Below, piece by piece: positions 19,627-29,978 of a stretch of DNA of 64,000 nucleotides. The notes below the pieces were generated by a model. The model worked only from the letters and a program-made list of their open reading frames with translations, was not told where the DNA came from and made no database searches. The translations under genes were made by a program, and so were the position numbers. The stretch lies in NCBI RefSeq assembly GCF_025602895.1, contig NW_026516220.1, positions 682,001 through 746,000 on the forward strand. The letters are read 5' to 3'. Positions within the stretch are counted from its first letter, which is position 1; every line of letters begins with the position of its first letter. Origin of the DNA: Polychytrium aggregatum. Its lineage: Eukaryota; Chytridiomycota; Chytridiomycetes; Polychytriales.

Positions 19627-20763
19627 ATGCGCATCATCGTTGTGCCCATCACCAAGACCGCCCGGGTCTACTCGGCCCACTTCCACCCCGCCTCCAATCT
19701 CAAGGAGGCCACCCGGCTGCCCGTCTCTCGGCTGCCGCCTCGGGTCGTCGACCTCTCCCACCGGGCCGTCGACTTCACCATCCGGCAGTGGGACGAGCTG
19801 GGCTCGGCTCGGGAGGGAACCTGGGCCCGGCGCTTCTACGACTTTGGCAACTCGGTCCTGGACCGGATCCATGCCGAGGAGTGGTTCCTGAAGGAGCTGC
19901 CGATTCTGCCGACCCCTCCGACTCCTTCGTCACCGTCGTCGTTGCCGTCGTCGTCGCCATCATCGGCTGCAGCAGCGGCCCCGCAGGACACTCGCCCTGC
20001 ATCCCATTCTCATGCAGACCCAGCCCAGCAGCGCCTCTGGGAAGCATTCCATGTAGGTCCATCTGCATATTCGTCTCGCCAAGGCAAACATGCGATATTG
20101 ACGAATGAAAGACATCTGCTCGGAGGGACGGAATACAGTCGGGGCGAATGGAGACTGCAGACCCATGTTTCTGGACGAATGCCTCTCCATGGCTCCTCAC
20201 ACTGTCTGTGACCTTCCTGGATGACAATGTCGGTGGCCATCCAGGAGCCTTTGACGGTCTTCCATCCAGCCCGACTGTCGACGAGCCAGATCCAACACGA
20301 GCTCGAGACCCTGGCAAACCGACGCACACCTTACCACCAGCGGCTCTTTATCCTCTCGACGCTGCTCGTTCCGGTCTCATGCCTCGCCACGATCTTGCCT
20401 GGCCCGAACGTCTTTCTGGCCTACAATCTCTTCCGGGTCTACTCACACTGGCGGGCCTACCAGGGCGCCCGGACCCTCCAACACTGGACTCGGAACGGGC
20501 TGATCCGCCCCAAAGTCGACCCACGCCTGGACGAGGCCATGGCCAGCTGGAACTGGGATCGGGTCGAGGTCGTCGAGCCGCAGGTGATCGATCGGATCGT
20601 TCGTGCGGAGCTCGGCGGCCTGACCCTGGACCGAGAGCTCGAGCGAGGCCGGCACCAGGTCCTGCGAGCAATCGAAGCAGGGCCTCGAGGGCCGCAGTCC
20701 GAGCCGGGCGGTTCAGGCAAATCGCCGCAACAGCATGACCACGGCGGTACCAAGCCGGAATAA
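19627..20763 (+). CDS. Mit_KHE1-family mitochondrial protein (yeast Mrx19/YDL183C-like)
   Basis: Two exons, 19627-20052 and 20245-20763, give 314 aa. The intron has a GTAGGT donor and CAG acceptor in phase 0. The N-terminus MRIIVVPITKTARVYSAHF, the LDRIHAEEWFLKELP block before the intron and the block TPYHQRLFILSTLLVP through FLAYNLFRVYSHWRA after it match the fungal family described as mitochondrial K+/H+ exchange-related. Two hydrophobic segments in exon 2 (around LFILSTLLVPVSCLATILP and VFLAYNLF) suggest inner-membrane anchoring. A Pro/Ser/Ala-rich linker is encoded by repeats before the intron. The family is reported to influence mitochondrial potassium-proton exchange and to associate with mitoribosomes; this copy's function is inferred from that. 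Confidence 0.75.
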
Positions 20764-20943
20764 AGCGATGATGAACTGCGATGCGTTGCGGTGCGGCATC
20801 GCTTTCTCTGCCAGAACAAGATCCGAGAAAGCCATCACCCACCGTATTGTCAAGCGATATAGATGCGTGTATTCTTTCCAAGCTCGAAGGGCTGCTGGAT
20901 CTGAACATGGTCTTGGTCTTGGTCTTGGTCTTGGTATTGCCGA

Positions 20944-21561
20944 TCACTCAGTCGAGCGATAGCTGGGCGGGCGAGCCGACGCAGGACGACCCTGGCTGGA
21001 TTCACTTCGGCCACCGCTGTGGGCTGTGTCTGCATTGGAAGGAGCACCGAGAAGGCTCGGGTCGCTGTGGGAGTTGCTGGCTGGGTGTGTTGGCGACTGA
21101 TAGTCTGGGATATCGGCACCGGCACCGGCAGCAGCAACAGCAACAGCAACAGCAACACCGCCCTCGGCTTCGTCCAAGTGAGCTTTGTACTCTGGCAGGG
21201 TCGAGACCCGGGACACCATGCTCTCGCTGTCGATATCGTACATGGACAGGCTCTCTTGCTGGGCCTGGAGCTGCTTGATTCGTTTCCAGTGAAAGTAGCT
21301 GGTCAGGCCCATGATGATGGCCCACAGCAGCAGACAGACCAGGGCAGCAATCATTATGGCCTTCTGGGGATCGATGACCGGGCTTGCAGCAGGAGCCTGG
21401 GGCTGCAGGCCCAGTCCAGCCACTGGTGTGCAGAAGCCGTTGCCGCTCGGGGCAGTCATGCACTGATACCCGGGCAAGCAATCTGCGGGCCAGCGATTCG
21501 GCCGCAAGGACAAAGCAGTCGTCAGCAGAGCACAGACAAGGGTATTCCTGTTCGACGACAT
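20944..21561 (-). CDS. Single-pass membrane protein with PPxY/LPxY motifs (Rcr1/2-like architecture)
   Basis: A single exon of 205 aa, starting at ATG 21561. It begins with a signal-like hydrophobic stretch (NTLVCALLTTALSL), then a short Cys-containing lumenal part (DCLPGYQC, GFCTP), one transmembrane helix at about 68-90 (AIMIAALVCLLLWAIIMGL), a basic stop-transfer HWKR, and a cytosolic tail. The tail carries LPEY (122-125) and PPSY (198-201, near the C-terminus), both of which bind WW domains of Rsp5/Nedd4 ubiquitin ligases. Fungal Rcr1/Rcr2 proteins share this layout and act in plasma-membrane protein sorting and chitin deposition. Sequence similarity beyond the layout is weak, so the family call is tentative. 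A CAG/CAA repeat near 21130-21160 encodes an Ala/Val run. Confidence 0.55.
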   Translation of the reverse strand: MSSNRNTLVCALLTTALSLRPNRWPADCLPGYQCMTAPSGNGFCTPVAGLGLQPQAPAASPVIDPQKAIMIAALVCLLLWAIIMGLTSYFHWKRIKQLQAQQESLSMYDIDSESMVSRVSTLPEYKAHLDEAEGGVAVAVAVAAAGAGADIPDYQSPTHPASNSHSDPSLLGAPSNADTAHSGGRSESSQGRPASARPPSYRSTE

Positions 21562-22231
21562 TGTTCTCTGTCTGTGGGAACAGATGTGCCGGGGTCGCTG
21601 TGAGACGAGGGCCACCCACCGCTATTCTTGGTGCATCTGCTCATTTGTCAAGGCAATAAACTGCGTTCAGGAGGGCGGTTGAGATGGAATGGGATGGATA
21701 TCACTTTGTTGCAATATCGATTCGGCGTTGTGGTGTGGGTTCGGGTCCGAGAACTGGATCGTTGGCTCGTCGACTTGCTGGCTTCGTATTCGTATGCACT
21801 GGCCGTGCTCGGATCGGTTGCTGTCGTCCTTGTCCTGACGATTCAAAAGTCTACCCAGTGCTCTCGACGCCCGATGTGGATCGGTCGAGCATCCAGGCCT
21901 CCAGCGATGCCGTCGTTCCCGTGAACATTCCACTGCAGCACCCGGGCTATCCACAGATCGTCCTCGCAAGCAAATAGTCCACCAATCGCCCTCCCCCGTC
22001 AACAAACCCTCTGCGCGGCCCAGCATGTCATCGTGGCGGTGTTAGTGTTGGTGTCGGTGTTAGTGTCGGTGTTGGTATTGGTGAGAAAGCGACGGCAATC
22101 GAGCAGGGGCGCAGACCCGCTCCTGCTCTTTGATGCTGGTTCACCAACCGGCTGCCTCGCTGCAGGCTTCTGCTTCATCAGCTTGCCCTGCACCACTCCG
22201 AATCCTCCACTCTGGTCGCAGCTGCACATCC
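21562..22231. other. Intergenic region with GTTGGTGTCGGT minisatellite
   Basis: This 0.67-kb spacer lies between divergent genes. An imperfect 6/12-bp repeat (GTTAGT, GTTGGT, GTCGGT units) covers about 22037-22084. I see no gene. Confidence 0.5.
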
Positions 22232-22848
22232 ATGAGCTCATCCTCGACTCGCCCCGGCCGAGGCTCTCTCATCCAGCCCACGCTCCAGTCGTTTGCCCCT
22301 TCCTGGGGCTCCCGATCGTCCCAGACCGCCAGCACCCGACCCTCCACGAACCAGGCGCCGACGGCCCCAACCTTCCGCCCAGACTCGGACGACAGCGGCA
22401 TCGCCCGGTCGATGAGAGAAGACTGGGAGACGAGAGACGTTAAGGAGTCGGCCGTGCGCATCCTCGAGTCCGAGAGCCTGTTGTTTCTCCGGACAATCGA
22501 TCATTTGAATGTAGGTTTACGATGGGCGGTTGACACCCAAACCCACTTCCAGGACTTGCTATCGCCAGCGTCGTCGAGCCAGTGCCATCGAGCCGGACGA
22601 TTCTTAGCTCCCACCCGGGGAATACCGCTCCTGCTGATATAATTGCCGGCCGCAATAGCTCGCTGGATCGGTATCCTTTGCTCGCGCGGCCTGTCCCTGG
22701 CTGCGACTAATGCATTTCGCTTGGCTCTCTCCATGCTTCTCCTGTGCGGGGCGATCTGATCTGCTTTCCCAACCAGACATCGGTGGTCGCCACCCGTCTT
22801 GCTCTCACCAAAAGGCTGTGCGGTCTCCCTCAAGCCCGGACCGACTGA
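22232..22848 (+). CDS. Small protein of unknown function (116 aa)
   Basis: A two-exon model, 22232-22510 and 22777-22848, joined by a GTAGGT..CCAG intron in phase 0. The N-terminal two-thirds is Ser/Thr/Pro-rich and probably disordered. The C-terminal third forms an amphipathic helical region: RDVKESAVRILESES, then LLFLRTIDHLN, then TSVVATRLALTKRLCG after the intron. The stop lies 66 bp from the stop of the convergent HAUS4-like gene. I do not recognise the family. The second exon is short and supported only by frame and helix continuity. Confidence 0.45.
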
Positions 22849-22914
22849 TTGTTTCCAGTTGCAATGTATTCGCCTGTTCCTCCGCGCATCGCTGGTCGGC
22901 TTGCTCGGCAGACT

Positions 22915-24389
22915 CTAATACACACTCGCAGGTGCCCCAATCTTTTCCAGATCCGACTCGACGATCGCAATGTCCTTGACAACCTGAGCATACTGCAGAA
23001 CAATGTTCTGGTACTCTGGGCCTGTATCAAAGTCCCTAAGTTGCTGCAGCACTTCCCGGAGCCGCTCTTGGATGATGCTCTTGACCCGCTGCAGGTTCGA
23101 TCTGCAGGCGGCATTTGCATATCAGCACATGGTCTGGATACCCGAGGCGCTCGGCCGTCAGCTCCTGCGCTGTCGGCTGCTTGGATGCTATCCGGAAGCT
23201 ACCTACCGAATGCTCTTGAGCGAGTCGCTGTGCTTGCCCTTGGCGAAATTGAGCAGCATCTCCGTCTTGAGACACCTGTATGCAGGGAGAGATGCATCCC
23301 GATATGAGCCGAGAGTCGGGCAACGCAGACTGCCTTGGGAGGTTCCATCAGCACCAACCTCAGCTTCAGGAAGATGGTATCATTGAGCCGGCCAAAGTAT
23401 CCATTGAAGATGCTGCTCTTCTCGCTGCCGAGCGTCTGGATGTGTCGCTCGATCAAGGTGCCCATCGCCTGAAGAGTCCCGAGGCATTCCTAGAGCGGTG
23501 TTGGTGTTGGTGAAGCGGTAAAAGGGTTGAGGATCGGCGAGTGGAAATGAATGCTCTGTCCGGCTCGTCCTGGGTGACGGCGGCTGTTCCAACCTGCTGA
23601 TATTGCAGCGCCTGCTGGACGATCGCTGCTCGGAGCTCATCTGCCTTTCGCTCCATGCCTTGGACCGCTTGGATCTTATCGACGATCGTGGCCACAGACT
23701 CCTCCAGCTGATCCTCGAGCGATGCTGAGGCGACGGCCGAGCCCCCGACTTCGGGTTGTCCATGCAGTGCCCGAAGCACCAGAGCAGCCTTTTCCGATAG
23801 GCGGGCTTCGATCTCTTGCGAAAGCAGCACCAGCAGCTCAGGAGGGACCTATGGCAGAGCCGGGAACAGAATCATGGGCCGCGCCGAGACTCTGTCAGCT
23901 CTCGCAACTTTGTTCAGGCAACGCTGGGTGGACCCGCAGCAATCCAGCGGATGCGGATGCATACCTCGGCGTCGATCGGATCGGACACGAACGAAGTCCA
24001 GGAGGCCAGGTCGATGCCATATTGACATCGAGCGGGATCCGAGCTTTGCCCCAGCTTCAGCTGGGTCTTGTGCTCGAGCGACAGGAACTTTTGGAGCGCC
24101 GGTTCCCATTTCTATCCATGATGGAGGGGGTGGAGGATATGTCGGGGGTGACGACGCTATCAGCCGTCGGTGTGAATGCGAGCCCAGAGACCTTGCTCGT
24201 CAGGGCGACCCACGGCGAATCAGGTCGATTCGATAGCATCGCATCGCCCGCTGGTGGTGGGGGGAGGAGGAGACTCACGCTTGTCTCGGACAGGAGCAGA
24301 ATGTCTACAATCTCGCCGTAGAGCAGCGAGAGCACGAGATACTGTAGGCGGGCAGGCGAGGATGTCGATTCGGGTGACTGGGAGAGCAT
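22915..24389 (-). CDS. HAUS4: HAUS augmin-like complex subunit 4 homologue
   Basis: Six exons on the minus strand: 24389-24279, 24111-23965, 23848-23594, 23489-23359, 23275-23207 and 23101-22915, giving 299 aa with every junction in phase. The product is almost entirely helical, with an N-terminal LQYLVLSLLYGEIVDILLL helix, a central coiled coil and a C-terminal part. In the C-terminal part the sequences around TIFLKLRCLKTEMLL, IIQERLREVLQQL and PEYQNIVLQYAQVVKDI line up with the C-terminal half of animal and plant HAUS4. Augmin recruits gamma-tubulin to existing microtubules in the spindle. The human protein is about 360 aa, so the length fits. Donors GTTGGA and GTTGGT at two introns are non-consensus but keep frame and coil. 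The call rests on pattern matching, not on a search. Confidence 0.55.
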
Positions 24390-25171
24390 GTTGGCGATGG
24401 GCGGATGGGCTGACGGCGACGAAGCAGCTTCTCGCTGGGACCGCGCGCTTTGTTGGATCAGAGCAAGTTGGAGTGAACAGCAAATAATGCGACCCGCCGC
24501 AATGTCGCCGAGGTTGACTCGGGCGAGCTGGATGAGCCGCTCAAGCCCTCCCGATGCTACCGAAATCGTCGTGGGTCGCCTCTCTCCCATCTGCGAGTCT
24601 GTGACCAATCGCTCCCATGCCGGGCAGACGATCAGCTTATCACCTGGATGATACCCCCAACTCCCTCGTCGCATTGCTTGCGCTTGCCTTTCGTCATTGC
24701 CATCCCACGACGAGCGTCGCCGCTCTCGCGCATCACGCTGGCCGCCCGCAGCCAGCATGACCGATGCCCCTGGTCTTTCTCGATGCACACAAATGCTTCG
24801 CTGCCCGTCTGTTCCAGGCCATCTGCGTCGCCGCTCCCGCAAATCTCGGTATATCAGCTTGTCCCCTGTGATCAGCCCGCTTGCTCTGCCACTGTCGCGC
24901 ATGTGATCTGTCCTCTGGTCATTCCCCTGCTCGCCTGCGATTGGCCACAAACGGCCATCGACGACGCGTCTGTGCCAACGATCTGTGTCGGCCGGCACTC
25001 CTCATGTTCGGTTTCCGTCCGTCACCACACGGCACCGCCGCCGGACGCCGGCTATATATTCCCCCCCCCGCTCGTCCCTGGTCGTATCCATCTCCATCTT
25101 CATCTCCATCCGGGGCATCCGGCGCATCCGGCGCATCCGGTCCGCCTCCGCCCTGCCAACTCGTCCACGCC
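24390..25171. promoter_or_regulatory. Divergent promoter region between HAUS4-like and alpha-box-like genes
   Basis: This 0.78-kb spacer contains a TATATATT box at about 25052-25059, some 115 nt before the plus-strand ATG. A GGCGCATCC-type 9-bp repeat (about 25110-25140) lies in the presumed 5'UTR. Several frames are open because the DNA is GC-rich, but none shows a motif. Confidence 0.4.
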
Positions 25172-26267
25172 ATGTCACACTCATCGCAACTCACAGTGCC
25201 CGCTACGAGAAAAAGCAAGTGCAATCTGAAACTCAAAGAGGTAAGTGTGCTGATTGGCGGTCCCATGAGACATGTCCCTGCAGTGAAGGGACCATGTGCG
25301 GGCTGGACCGGGGCTGCATCTGAGGTGCTTTGTACCCGCTCTGCCACAGCACTGTCTGCATCGAGACAGCTCCTGACTCTGGCCACTCTCTGCTCCCGTC
25401 CTGCAGTATCATCGACTTCTCTTCAAGAAGCCGTACAACTCCTTCATGATTTGCCTGCTGAGCGAGTACGATGACTGCCTGAAGAACTGTCCTACTCTTC
25501 CCCAGGAGGCATATGGCTTCTCCTGGACCATATGCCACAAGGGCAGGGCCAAGTCTGCCAACTGGACCATCTGGGTCTCGCGCCCGATCCTGGACAAGTT
25601 TCTCTATTTCAAGAAGATCTCGCTCGCCACCAGCCATGCCGAGTTTGTCGATATGCTCCTGTATGTGCATATAAAGCGCCCAGTCGAAATCACATCCACG
25701 CTTCCCTATCCTTGCCCCAACGGCCAGAACTCTGAACAGAACAGTGTGATACCCTTGGAGGAGAACGAACGTACCCCTGATCTGGGCGACATCAGGGAAA
25801 TGGAACAATACCTCAACCCTGAAGGAGTTCTTGCTGATACTCATACTATGAGCGATCTAGCCGAAGCCCATGTGCCGCCGTACCCCTGTCACTTTGGACT
25901 GCCTGCACCCGTCACCCCAACCGATTCCTCCACAAGCTTTGTCACAACGAATGCAAATGGTTTCAACCTCACCAAGGAGCAGTATGAATACCCTCTGCAA
26001 TATTTCAATGATCAACTATTGGAACCATTCAATCTTGACTGCACCGTGTCATCGAAACAAACCATCCAGACCCTCCCGACCCCGAGCGACTTGCCCGTTG
26101 ACGCTGTTCAGTACATCGAGCCTATGTGCACCTACGACCACCTGGCCACGCTCGAAAGTATGTTCTTTTCTCTGAACCAGTACGGCCTCCAGAGCGAGTC
26201 CGATTCCGCCGACCTGCAGCCCCAAGTCCAGGAATGCGCGGCCACGCTGTGGTCTATCGACTCGTGA
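25172..26267 (+). CDS. Possible transcription factor with divergent HMG/alpha-box
   Basis: Two exons, 25172-25240 and 25407-26267, give 309 aa (GTAAGT..GCAG, phase 0). Residues about 28-88 resemble the HMG fold, in particular the alpha-box of MAT-alpha1 proteins: KKPYNSFM (30-37) at the position of the family's K-x-x-x-NAF-hydrophobic start, then PTLPQE (52-57), a conserved-type Trp (63), and KSANW followed by an I-x-D-like ILDKF (72-88). The rest is acidic and rich in Pro, Asn, Gln and aromatic residues, like an activation domain, with no other motif. If the match is real it would be a mating- or development-type regulator. The similarity is short and could be chance. Confidence 0.5.
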
Positions 26268-26749
26268 ACAATGATGCCTTCCAGTGTCGCCTCTCCCCAT
26301 TTGTTTGCTTCCAATTGCATTTCCTCATTCTGCATCGAATACCTTGGCCCCTGGGCCAAGTCTTTACATTTGTATATATGTGTATCTACCTCAATCAACA
26401 CGCTGTGATATAACACTCAACTCTTACAGCTTACCCATTTGAAACGGGACACTTTGTTTGAGTCGAGGTTGTCATTGATTTCCAGGTCCTGAATCACACT
26501 CGCCCAGATCTGCCACCCGATAACCCTGGACTACACTTCAAATCCAGTTTTGTATATTCAAATTTCAAAAGCAAGCACAGACACGCGGGAAGTATTCAAG
26601 ACAGAACTTTTTGTTGGAGATTGTGAGGTTTCTGGATGCGCCACCATCGATGCGCCCAGAGGCCTTTCATGAGCGACAGTCCACCGATGGGCCGGCATCA
26701 AGGATACTGACATCACGGACACTTGTTGGCGATCGTGGTTCCGAGACCA
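26268..26749. other. Convergent 3' spacer
   Basis: Non-coding spacer between two convergent genes. It is more AT-rich than its surroundings, as expected for 3'UTRs. I see no gene. Confidence 0.4.
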
Positions 26750-28347
26750 TTACCAAGAGCAGGGGTAGTTGACGCCAGAGACACAGCGGGTGCCAGCAGG
26801 GCAGTCGTAGGCGTAGCCGTTGCCGCCAACGCACCACAAGTAGCTAGTGGAGCTCTGGCAGACATAGCTGTAGGGAGTAGCACCCGAGCAGCTGCCTCCG
26901 GGAGAGGGAGGGTTGACGGTGGGCGAAGGACCGGTGGTGGTCTTGACGGCGGTGGTGGTCTTGACAGGAGCAGTGGTGGTGGTGGGGGCAGTGCCGCTGA
27001 CCTTGAAGCCAAAGGTCTCACTGGTCGAGCCGATACCAGCCTGGCCATAGCCGATCCAGAAGAAACCGTTGGTACCCCAGGAGGCCGTCCACGAGTTCTT
27101 GCAGAGCCAGGCCTGCTTCGCATCGTCCCAGCCGACAATGGAAACCGCATGGCCGCCGAGCTGCTGGCTTGAGGTCTGGCGGTAGACAGCATTGTTCTTG
27201 CAGCAGTTGTTGAAGTCGCTGTAGACGGTGAAGCCAGTGAAGACGGCGCCGTAGGTCATGATGTGCTGCTTGATCTGGTCGACGCTGCCAAAGGAGGCCT
27301 GCGAGATGCCACCGGTGCGGGCGCATCCGGACTTGCAGGTCTGGTCCATGCCGTTGCCAGCACCATAGGGAAAGCACGACTCCATAGCAACACCACGGCT
27401 CGAGATGGTGCTGGCGGCGGAACTGGGGTACCAGCCATAGTTACAGCGGGCCTGGCCGGAGCCGAGACAGAAGAAAATGTCGGCCTCGGAGACGTCGAGG
27501 TTCAGACGCTGCTGGCTCAGGAAGGTGCTCTCGACGGTTGTGGCCGAAGAGAAGGCAACGCAGCTGCCGCACTGGCCCTGGTCTTTGATGGACGAGACCC
27601 AGCCCTGGGTGCGAGAGTCCCACGACGAGGGCAGCAGGGCCGCAAGAACAGCCTCTCCTTGTGTCTTGGCGTCGCCGGCCGAGATGCTCGAGCCCTGTGT
27701 GTGTGGAAGGGTGGTGGTAAGTTGGTTGCATGGCGGATGGTGAGTGAGTGAATCGAGCAAGTGGGTCGTGGGAATATGGACAGAACAGCATGCCATATGA
27801 AGATCGACAAGCACCACGATGATCGAGTCTGCCAGTTCAACGAGATCGATTGCCAAACTTCACACGGCGAAGGCAGGGGGTTACTTACAAAGACTTGCTG
27901 GCGAATAGCCTCGATCTCATCGTCAGAAACAGAGGGCGCCGCGGCTTCAACAAGACCGTCGCTGTCTTGGACATGGTCGTGGACCTGCTTGACAAGAGCC
28001 TGGAAATCCGAGTCGTTCTGACGGGCAACCAGCTGGGCGTGGAGCTTGGTGGACTCGGCAGCCATGACCACAGTGGTCTCCTTGGAGCCGATGGCCTTGT
28101 CGAGCGAGGTGATGTACTTGTCCCACTTGCCTGAGAACGACAGAAAGCCCATGGCGTTAGCTCGCAAAGAACGTGGGAGACGGCTGGATTCCGAGTAGTC
28201 CCCGGGTGGTTTGATTCAGCCGCCGGATGCCAAGAGTACCAAAGGTACCATGGAGAGCGGATACGGACCCTTCTTGACAGAGGCAGCCTGGGCAGAGGCA
28301 GAGACACCGAGGATCACAGTCAGGGCGACGGCGGTGTTGACGAGCAT
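26750..28347 (-). CDS. Secreted papain-like (C1A) cysteine protease with C-terminal CBM19-like chitin-binding module
   Basis: Three exons, 28347-28269, 28130-27889 and 27694-26750, give 421 aa. The first intron uses a GTCCGT donor, and all junctions are in phase. A signal peptide (VALTVILGVSASAQA, cleavage near 21-22) is followed by a helical propeptide-like region. The catalytic domain has QGQCGSC (nucleophile Cys about 152, followed by Val instead of the usual Trp), GGHAVSIVGW with the active His, and CKNSWTASWG with the active Asn. A Thr/Pro-rich linker then leads to a six-Cys module (CSGATPYSYVC through YPCSW) of CBM19 type. The enzyme should be exported and tethered to chitin, its own wall or a chitinous host or substrate. 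The minus-strand TATA (ATAAATA) lies at 28454-28448, about 100 nt before the ATG. Confidence 0.85.
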
Positions 28348-29978
28348 TATTGGCAACTGGTTTGTGTTGGGAGAGACTGTTGAGGAATTCTGCTTGAGCT
28401 CTGGGCCGGGTCGGTGTCGAGTGCAGGTGATGACGGCGACCAGCGGGTATTTATGCTCGTCCCTCTCGATAGTGGGCTGGTGCTGGGCTCGATCCTCCTC
28501 CGAGCCGTTGAGCCAGCAGTACGAGCCACCCGCTCCATCTCGCCTTGACAACCGCCGGTGCCGTGCCGTCCCAAACTCTATCCTGGCCGCATGATCTTTC
28601 CACTTTTCGCTTTCTCTCTCTCTCTCTCTCCGGCTTCTGCACACGCAGATGCTGCGATTCAGATCCGAGTGGCAGCCGAGGTCTCTGGCCCCGATGTCGT
28701 CAAGATGGCCGCATCTGCCTCCTCTTTCCCCACGATTGCCATCGGTGACTGTCCAACGCACAACGTCCCGGCGGCGCTGCGGCCTGCTGAGCAAACGGCA
28801 GCATACAGCGCTGTACTGGCGCCTCTTTTCATCTCGTTCGGCTTGCGCACCGAGCATCGCAGCCGATTCCCAGCCGCCTTCACGCGAACAGGCACATGGT
28901 CCGTTTCCACCAGCACCCCCACCAAAACCTTGGGCTGGGTCAGGTCACCTGCCGGTACGAGCCACCCTGGTCTCTGCACACAGCGAACCATCCCAAGTAT
29001 ACCAGCCGACCGGCGCTAAGGTTTCTGGTGGCTGGCCTTGCGTTTTTCCTCCTCCCCCAGAAGGTCATGCGCCCGTGCCCAGCAAGCCCCATCCCGACAC
29101 AGGTATACAGGGTGCACGGGCTTCGCCGATCCACCATCGAGGACGCGGATGGCTCCGGGAAAGGGCTCGGTCGTCTGCAAGGGCCAGAACGGGCGCCGCA
29201 TGGTCATGCCTGGACAACCTTACGAGGGTCAGCGGATACGGACCCCACAGCGGGTGGTGGTGGTGGTTGGTGAGCACCATGGAGCGAGCAAGCCACTGAA
29301 AGGTGGTCCGTCGAGGGATATGGGAGTGAGGTGCTGGGAGCAAGTGCGATGGCTGTTCATGCTGCAGCGAGATGATGCGTGGTTGCTGTCGGCAGATCGA
29401 CATGGGGCGTCCAAAGGTTTGCTCGCCAGCAGGACACATGGGCATAGAGTTGGGTCCGCTCGCCGACAAGTTCCCAAGACACATTACTGCCTTCCGGCGG
29501 CCGGAACTTCTCTGCCCACTTTCGTCTCGAGGTCGTACCTCCCACCGACCAGGGTCTATCCAACATCATATGACCATAGTCGGAGCAAGTGTTATTTGAA
29601 CAAATCAAATCAAATCAGATCAAATCAAATCAAATCAAATCGGATCAAAGGCACAATCAAAATGAAAATCAAAAGCAAAATCAAAAGCAAAAGCAAATAA
29701 AGATCGAAAGCGAGAGCGATCAAACGAATGGACACTTATCGCCGCAGAGCGGCGGTAACAAAGAGCGAGCGTTATGGATACAGATCAGCGGATAGACGAG
29801 AGAGGATCATCTAAACGTCCGCCGCTTGGGCTCAGTGAGGATCAGAAGCGAGGGTGATGGGGGGAGCAGACGAACAGGCAAGCAAACAGACAGACAGGCA
29901 AGCAAACAGGCAGACAGGAGATGAGATGGAGAGTGGAGAGTGATAGAGAGAACAAGTGCGTATATGCATGGGTGGAAT
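28348..29978. other. 1.6-kb intergenic region with (AAATC)n repeat
   Basis: The left end is the protease promoter (TATA at 28454-28448). A CT-dinucleotide run lies at about 28612-28630. An imperfect CAAAT/AAATC pentamer array covers about 29600-29645, followed by AAAAGC/AAAATC hexamer-like repeats to about 29700. A GACAGGCAAGCAAACA repeat occurs at about 29876-29922, at the 3' end of the Erf2-like gene. Several long frames exist on both strands, but none has recognisable features or intron logic, so I call no gene. Confidence 0.45.

Noticed and set aside
24057-24998. 313-codon minus-strand frame
   Set aside because: Only its segment 24389-24279 is coding (HAUS4 exon 1); the rest is promoter and intron read-through.
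28558-29019. Plus-strand frame beginning with a signal-peptide-like stretch
   Set aside because: The hydrophobic start is a reading of a CT-dinucleotide run; the rest has no motif or intron logic.
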